From the NCBI GenBank assembly GCA_907163345.1, contig CAJQUN010000132.1, forward strand, positions 124,001 through 188,000: a DNA stretch of 64,000 bases, in the 5' to 3' direction. The stretch comes from Haberlea rhodopensis (Eukaryota; Streptophyta; Magnoliopsida; Lamiales; Gesneriaceae). Below are positions 57,898 through 64,000 of this stretch, one piece after another. Made by a program: the position numbers and the translations under genes. Each line of letters opens with the position of its first letter. The stretch's first letter is position 1. Under the pieces are notes generated by a model that was given only the letters and a program-made list of their open reading frames with translations, was not told the origin of the DNA and ran no database searches.

Positions 57898-59083
57898 ATA
57901 GCCCAACAAATATATGCAACCAAAATGCATAATCCAATACGTGAAAATACGTTTTACAGCCTGATGCCCGTACGTCTCACTACATAACTTTGTTCCAAAA
58001 ATGGAGATGTCGCAAGACTTTATCTCCTTAGCTGTGTTGCCACATGGGATGTTTCTACATATTCACACAAACCATTATTAGAAGTCAATAATAGTCCGAT
58101 GCCAAAAATCCCACGAAAATAACCAAAATACACATTTTTGGTGACTCGCGATCGATAGCCACATTTCCCCGATCGATCGCGAGATCACACTGCCCAAGCC
58201 AACAAATTCCTGTCTTCGGTGATCGATAGCCAAGTTTGGCGCGATATATCGCGAGACCCACCGATCAATCGCCCAAACTTGGCGATCGATCACCAAAAGC
58301 CACTACCGGGTACTGCTTGCGCATGATCGATCGCCAAAAATGGGCGATCGATCGCCGCTACCTGTAACCCGAAAATCACCATTTCATACAATTCTCCTTC
58401 CCCAATCCACACCAACTCAAATACCCACAAACCCACAACATCAAAACACTAAAAACCTTCAATATAAACCTTAATACCACCAAAAATCCAACACCCAACC
58501 AAATACAACACATACCCAAAAACAAACCATTTTTAAAACTCAAAACACAAACTCATTTCTAAACAAAGCTTCATAAAAACAACAAGGAAGAATCCATACC
58601 CCTTTTGGACTTCAATCCTACCAAGAATCCCACAAATGAAGCCTTTGCAAGATTTTCTCCTCTCCTCCTTGCACAAAATCGGGATTGGGGTTTTTGGGGG
58701 AAGGGTTGGGAGAGATTTTGATTGGTAGTGGGGTTATGAGGGGTAAAGGGGAATATAGGTGTTGGGGTTTAATAATAACATGTACCCCAATAATTAGCAT
58801 GATGTATAAAATATCCCTAACATGATATTTTAAAAGCATTTTCCAAATTCAATTAAACATGTTTTACCCAAAATATATGACACTCACTCCAAATAAACCA
58901 TGCCATAACTCAAATTCCCGACATGCATCACATGCACCCTGAATTGCATTGCCATGTCATGCCCGTCGCATGACAAAGAACTTCACCATATTAATTAATT
59001 CAACACTAAATTAATTAACACCATAAATATCACATAAACATAATTAATGCACAAATGCATATAATTATTTCGGGGATATCACA
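57898..59083 (-). repeat. LTR fragment N (E type)
   Basis: It resembles 15370-16560 of LTR E and ends TTTCGGGGATATCACA. It begins abruptly just after the primer site of L, in the opposite orientation. Confidence 0.82.
58149..58354. repeat. Phased CGATCGATCG array in fragment N
   Basis: Positions 58149, 58170, 58220, 58242, 58262, 58283, 58324 and 58345. Spacings are 21, 50, 22, 20, 21, 41 and 21, nearly the F layout. Several copies are decayed by single changes. Confidence 0.9.
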
Positions 59084-61846
59084 TCTTGCCTATGTATTGG
59101 CATTGTCACCAGCTTTATCGGTCACTCGCGATGCATTTTCTTCACGTTGCTTTGTCGCGAATATATTAATTGAAGATATCACGTCTTTCAGCTTGATGAG
59201 ATTGGACTTGATCTTTCGTGTTAAACATCTTGCTCACCTTTTGGATCGTAAGGATATATATATCAGTTCCATTGTGTTCAATATATCTTGTTGTGCATTC
59301 TGATCCATATGTTGTTTTCAGCGTTGATCTTGTCGTGTATTCTGATCCATACTTAAAGGTGTAAACGCACACACTCATATCAGATTCTCTCTTTTTCCTT
59401 CTCTCTCGCGCTACTCTCGACCACCGCCCGCTAAAGCCGTGCGTTCGCCGCCGTCCGACCACCAACCGGCGAACCAAGCACACCACCGTGTAGCCAACTC
59501 ACCAGCGGTCATTTCCAAACCAAGAATTCATGGTAAAAGTTTCCGATACCCGTCGATTTAGCCCTGAATGTATCGATTTTGAATTTTTAGGGTTCTTCCC
59601 ATTTTTGATCGATTGCTTCGTCTTAATCATCAATTGTTTCGATTATGCATGTGCGAAACCCTCCCCTCACCATGACCGACATTTCCCACCAGTCGTCGCC
59701 CCTCCCCGCCGCTATGAGTCCACGGAATCGTTGCATGCAGGTTCGGCTACTGTTCACGAATTTTGGGGAGAACTTGTTTTCGATTTTTTTCCAGATTTAA
59801 TTTGAAATTTTGGCATTCATTTTGAGCTTTAATTACTGAATGAAGTATGGTATGATCTTGTTATGGTTTTGGATCACCCTTGTTCGATGCCTTCGCATGC
59901 TAAAATCTTGAAATTGTTCAAATTTGACACTGTATGGGGGAAAGGAATGATAGATTCTCATGGGTTTGAAGATGAAGGTTCTAAGTTATTAGTTAGTCAA
60001 GTATTAACTAGTTTTAATCATGTTTTAGCTTTGATGATCATGAAAGAGAGGATTGTACAAAATTGCAATGTCTTTGTTAACTGAGTTTAAGAATCTTGTT
60101 GCTTGTCCCATAATCTACTGTTAATTATGTTTAAAAAACTCTACTGTTGAGGCATACTTTTCTGATGTATATCGTTCGACTCTTTGACGGGTTAGAGTTC
60201 GAGTTTCCTGCCATTTGGGTTTTGAAAATATGCTGCATGCTTGGAAATCTAATGCTATAAGGTGCATGTTTTAGCAATGCTCAAGTTGTGGGGTTTAGTT
60301 GATGATTTCAGTGCTGGGCTCACATCCTTGCTATAATAGTAAAGTCCAAACTAAGTTTAGTTTCCAAGTGTTGGATAATATTGAAGGTTATAATTGAAAA
60401 TTATAATATAAGTATGTTGGAGTAACTTTAGTGATAAAGAAGTAATGAAATGGTGTTGAATGAATTTGATAGATTAATACACGGCATGGGAGTTTCACGA
60501 ACTAAGAAGACTACATTTCAGCTTCTAGAACAAAGAAAGTAAAGGTATGTTGCGATCGGTAACATACGACAAGTATCTATATTATTTGATGCATGATTTG
60601 CTGAACTTACATGACTTACGTGACTTACTTGAAATTACTTGGCTATGTGATTTTACTTGACTTATGAGCATTCAGAGTTGATATAACGATGTATGAAAAT
60701 AAATGTTTTGTTAACACACATCTTTTTCAATAAATGTACATCGATATATGACTTTCACGTTGGATATATTAAGTTGCATCATATGTGATTATGATATTGG
60801 CATGATGCATTGACACGCACGGACATTGAGCATGTCCTGTTGGTTCTACCGATTCTTTCTTTGATACCCTTATCCTTTTTGTTGGTATCTGTGATGCGTG
60901 TCTAGGGATGATGGGCACACCGATGGCTCGGCGGAGAGAGTGAGCTGAGAGATGCCGTAGCGACGAGTGTGCCGACGTCGCCAGACACGAGGGATGATGG
61001 ATCGCCGATGGCTCGACTGAGAGAGATGTCGTAGCGACGAGCGAGTCGACGCCCTGCTCGAGCATGATATTTTATTGATGATACCTTTCTTTGGACTCCG
61101 ATGTTCTGGTATCTTGAGATATTTGATAGCTATTCCTTGGATTTCGGACTTTTGCTATCCCGAGATGATTTGTACCCTTCATGCATCGCATTAATTGCAT
61201 TGCATTGCATGATATCATAAATCACATTTTATAGATGCATGTTGTATTTACTTGATAGTTTCCTATTGGGCTTTGGCTCACCCCTTAGGGGGCTGTTGTT
61301 GTCTTTGTGTGTGGGCAATGGCAGGTATTATAGGTAACCAGGATCCCAAAGAGGGAATGCTTGCTGGAAGTCTTACCTGGGGTTGTTTTCTTTTGTCTTT
61401 TCCTAGTCGTAGGATAGTTAAGTATACCAGGGTGTGTCGTGGATAGTATAATTATGTAGTTTGAGTTTATTTCAGTCCAATCTTGCCTATTTGTGATTAT
61501 TACGTGTTTTACTTCCTGCTGATGGTATTATGTAAATAATTTAAGTAAGAAATGTGTACTGGAGATATATTGTGCATGCTATGGTATGATGTAAATATTT
61601 TTAATACGACTTATGTGATGGGTGCCTATGATGCATGCTATGGTATTATGTATTTACTTGTTGCACTGGGATATGATATTTGTGCTTTTCATTTTTTCTG
61701 GTATGTCCCTCGTGCGCGGAGGTCATGCCGAAATTTTTAGAGCCACTTGTTGGCAGAACTTTAAAAAAAAAAAAAATCTTCCGCTGTTTACAAACAAATA
61801 ATCATTGTGTGATAATTAAACACTTGATTAGGAACGGGTCCTCACA
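59084..61846 (+). repeat. LTR P, left-truncated
   Basis: It ends GAACGGGTCCTCACA followed by a degraded primer site. A CT-rich stretch with CTCTCGCGC (59385-59420) and a GCTCACCCCTTAGGGGGCTG block (61270-61290) are typical of Tekay-type LTRs. The start is lost at the junction with N. Short ORFs inside have no recognised match. Confidence 0.65.
60863..61159. repeat. Covarying GATACC/GGTATC hairpins in LTR P
   Basis: Three inverted pairs: GATACC 60863-60868 with GGTATC 60884-60889; GATACC 61080-61085 with GGTATC 61108-61113; GATAGC 61125-61130 with GCTATC 61154-61159. The last two have related loops. Between the first and second lies an imperfect duplication (GATGATGG...CGATGGCTCG...GTAGCGACGAG). 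Confidence 0.7.
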
Positions 61847-61860
61847 GTTGGCATCAGTGC
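61847..61860 (+). promoter_or_regulatory. Degraded primer-binding site of P
   Basis: TGGCATCAGTGC at 61849-61860 differs at two bases from the Met-tRNA site and follows the LTR end directly. Confidence 0.6.
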
Positions 61861-64000
61861 ATAAACTGGGAATGCTCTAGTCTTGAGTCTTGTGTACACT
61901 TTGAATAGACACGAATGAACATGTGCATATGTGTTTGAAACTTATTTGACTTATTTGCTCTTACATGATTTGGAGTGAAATAGTTGATGTCGATATGTGG
62001 TTTACATTTGAGTATGCTGAGTCGTATCGTACTGATATTGACCACGATATAGATACATTACTTTATATGTTTGATAAAACTTAGTAGGGAACGAGTTTAC
62101 ACTCGAACACCTACGAAACCTGTTATTATTGAATGAAAATTGCATTAGATTGAATAAATGAAGATTATGCATATAAAATGAGACATTCAAACTCTTTTGT
62201 GAAATTTTGATAAGATGTCTTTGAGCAATGAAATTGCTCTGGAACCTGTTGAGAATAACATGGTTGAATGAATTATGAGATAATTGAAATGAGAGTCCTT
62301 GGATGTGATTGAGATATCTCCAGGACATAGAGCCATTTAGATTTCAGCATTTAGATGCTGGAACAGAATGAGATATGGCTATATCGGAATGAGATTTGAG
62401 TATGATAGTTTTTGCAAAAAGCAAAAAGAATGAACTGATGAATATGTTATATAAAAACATAGTTAGATGCTGGCTTTGATGAAATGAACTATAGAATTGA
62501 TAGTCACCAAGAATCATGAGATGTTTGGAAAATACAGATATATGAGATATAGATCGAAAGCTTTTGAGAAATCTTGTCCTTCAGATAAATTCACATGTAT
62601 CTCAAACTTTTGAAATGAAATTAATGATAAGATGGCTACTTTAATGCCTGATCGAACCTACAGTAGATAATGGGTCATTAAGTAGTTCGATGTTAATTGA
62701 TTAATCCGAGGAGATGAAATTTCATGATGTCTAAGTCAAAATTCCATCTGTATTGGGATACTTTATAATTTGACTATGATGAAGTAATAAAGGATTGAAC
62801 TCTCAAGTTGTTATGTGTTAGTAACATAGAGGAAACACAAATGCTGTGACTCATCAGCATACATAATAAGAGAATGTACAGATGTACATCTGGAACATGA
62901 ATTGAACGACGCAAATATGGTTCGATATATTTGAAAACCATTAATGAAAATGATTATATATGAACTTGGAGTAGAGGTACCATAGAATCATTTTCAAGCA
63001 AAGTTAAATTTTCTAAAAATCTAGAAGTGGTACAGATCCAGACGTGGAGATCGCACAACAGTAGTGTTGAGTGTGAACTTGTGCTCGAAGCTATCATGGA
63101 TCAGGTTAACTGAAGTGATAATTTGGGTCTATTAAAGAATAGAATTTGCATGGACTTGAGTATTAACTTAGTTTAGACTCCGTGCACTGGTGACAAAGCT
63201 TTGAGAAAATTTTAAAACTGGTAAAACTTTCGAAGATACTTCCAATGAGATTTGTAAGCATACCGATAGAGACTTTGCCTCGGTATTGAATTTAGACAAC
63301 TGAAATGATTGTCTTATGTTAAGGAGGATTTACCTGATTCATTTATCCTAGGACGATTTTGTACGTCTACTAAAGGATCCTCATTGAATCGTATCAGTTG
63401 TCAATCCAAAGACACGAGCTGCTTATAATCTATCTTGTTTGCTCGACATATGATTATGTCATACGAGTTTTCTAATTCTTGATAGTCTCTTGAACTCGAC
63501 GAATCGAATCTTATGACAAGTTCTAATCGAATGGTAATTACTCCTATTCGTCTTCTCTTGGTCTTTCGCGATGAAAACAGTCTGTGTTGAATATCTGAAA
63601 CAGATATCTTAGATTCCGCATGTGAAATAATTTTGATCAATCCATCCAACCTGAATGTGGATTGCACATGATGGTTATCTTTCTTATCGATAGCGAAGAG
63701 TATGAGAATATCACATATCAGATATTTCTTTGACCAGGCAAGCGTAACTTTGATTCTTTGAATTAACCACCGATTTTGTTTTTGTCATTCATTCTAACAC
63801 CACAGAAAATAGAACAGATCTGTAATCGATATCTCAGTTTCCTATCAGGAAATGATTATGTATGCCAAGCTATCTAAACAAAATTTTGGATGATCGAAGC
63901 GATACTCTTGGGCCACGTCATTTCTCGAAGTATCATTTCTGTTCATTTAGAGTAGTGTTAAACTGGCTAAGACCCACCAATGTTCATGAGGTCCGATGTT
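61861..64000 (+). other. Internal DNA of P; nothing recognised
   Basis: AT-rich sequence with many stops in all frames. No gag, pol or host protein motif can be identified. It is probably a decayed internal region. Confidence 0.5.

Noticed and set aside
3124..58354. CRISPR-like arrays of regularly spaced repeats (CGATCGATCG)
   Set aside because: The units are 10 bp, the gaps are irregular and LTR-bound, and this is plant DNA with no Cas genes.
59530..60084. Possible host-gene exons (ORFs of 91 and 73 codons)
   Set aside because: They lie inside LTR P, have no recognisable domain and no clear exon-intron pattern.
61861..64000. Decayed gag-pol of element P
   Set aside because: Expected from position, but I could not match any protein motif in either strand, so no pseudogene is claimed.

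Overview
This window is plant nuclear DNA made almost entirely of nested LTR retrotransposons. I see no host gene, tRNA, rRNA or CRISPR array. The mobile elements point to a flowering plant. They are Ty3/gypsy chromovirus copies of Tekay/Del type (initiator-Met-tRNA primer site, gag-pol with HHCC/DDE integrase and chromodomain-like tail) and Athila-type copies (Asp-tRNA-like primer site, PPT ending in TTTGGGGGAGT). The species cannot be named from the sequence.

Layout, left to right. 1-3999: element A, a minus-strand Tekay copy with broken gag-pol and a right-hand LTR. 4000-4337: LTR scrap Q. 4338-5802: LTR B, with internal DNA to 6484. 6485-16560: LTR E, split by D (7138-15144), a young Athila-type element with perfect CTCAC target-site duplications (TSDs). 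16561-17130: a short recombinant pol remnant and leader. 17131-33866: element H (LTRs 17131-19338 and 32529-33866), split by F (20841-29873), a very young full-length Tekay element with CATTC TSDs and one in-frame stop. 33867-37049: unclassified DNA, then the non-coding leader of LTR J (37050-39177). 39178-42169: leader and LTR of K, cut by LTR L (42170-57881). L is itself split by C (43273-48973, Athila-type, TSD GTAAT) and M (49154-57069, non-coding, TSD GAGAG). 57898-59083: LTR fragment N. 59084-64000: an older LTR (P) and degraded internal DNA.

Only F carries near-complete polymerase genes. D keeps a broken gag and an intact second ORF of 414 codons. C keeps part of gag. J, K, H and M look like large non-autonomous derivatives that would depend on enzymes supplied in trans.

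The most striking signal is not a gene. Fifteen separate places carry arrays of the self-complementary 10-mer CGATCGATCG. The copies form pairs spaced 20-22 bp apart, with pairs usually separated by about 41 or 49-51 bp. The same architecture is present in Tekay-type LTRs (A, B, E, F, H, J, K, L, N) and in Athila-type LTRs (C, D), and again inside D ahead of its second ORF. In A, B, C, D, J and L one of the long gaps holds a second motif, close to ATGAACAGTG, always on the element's sense strand. Where a TATA box is visible (B, H, J, K, L) the array lies roughly 370-400 bp downstream, so it is probably in the transcribed leader. A further shared layer is arrays of mini-hairpins near the LTR 3' ends; in A and P their stems change by compensating substitutions.
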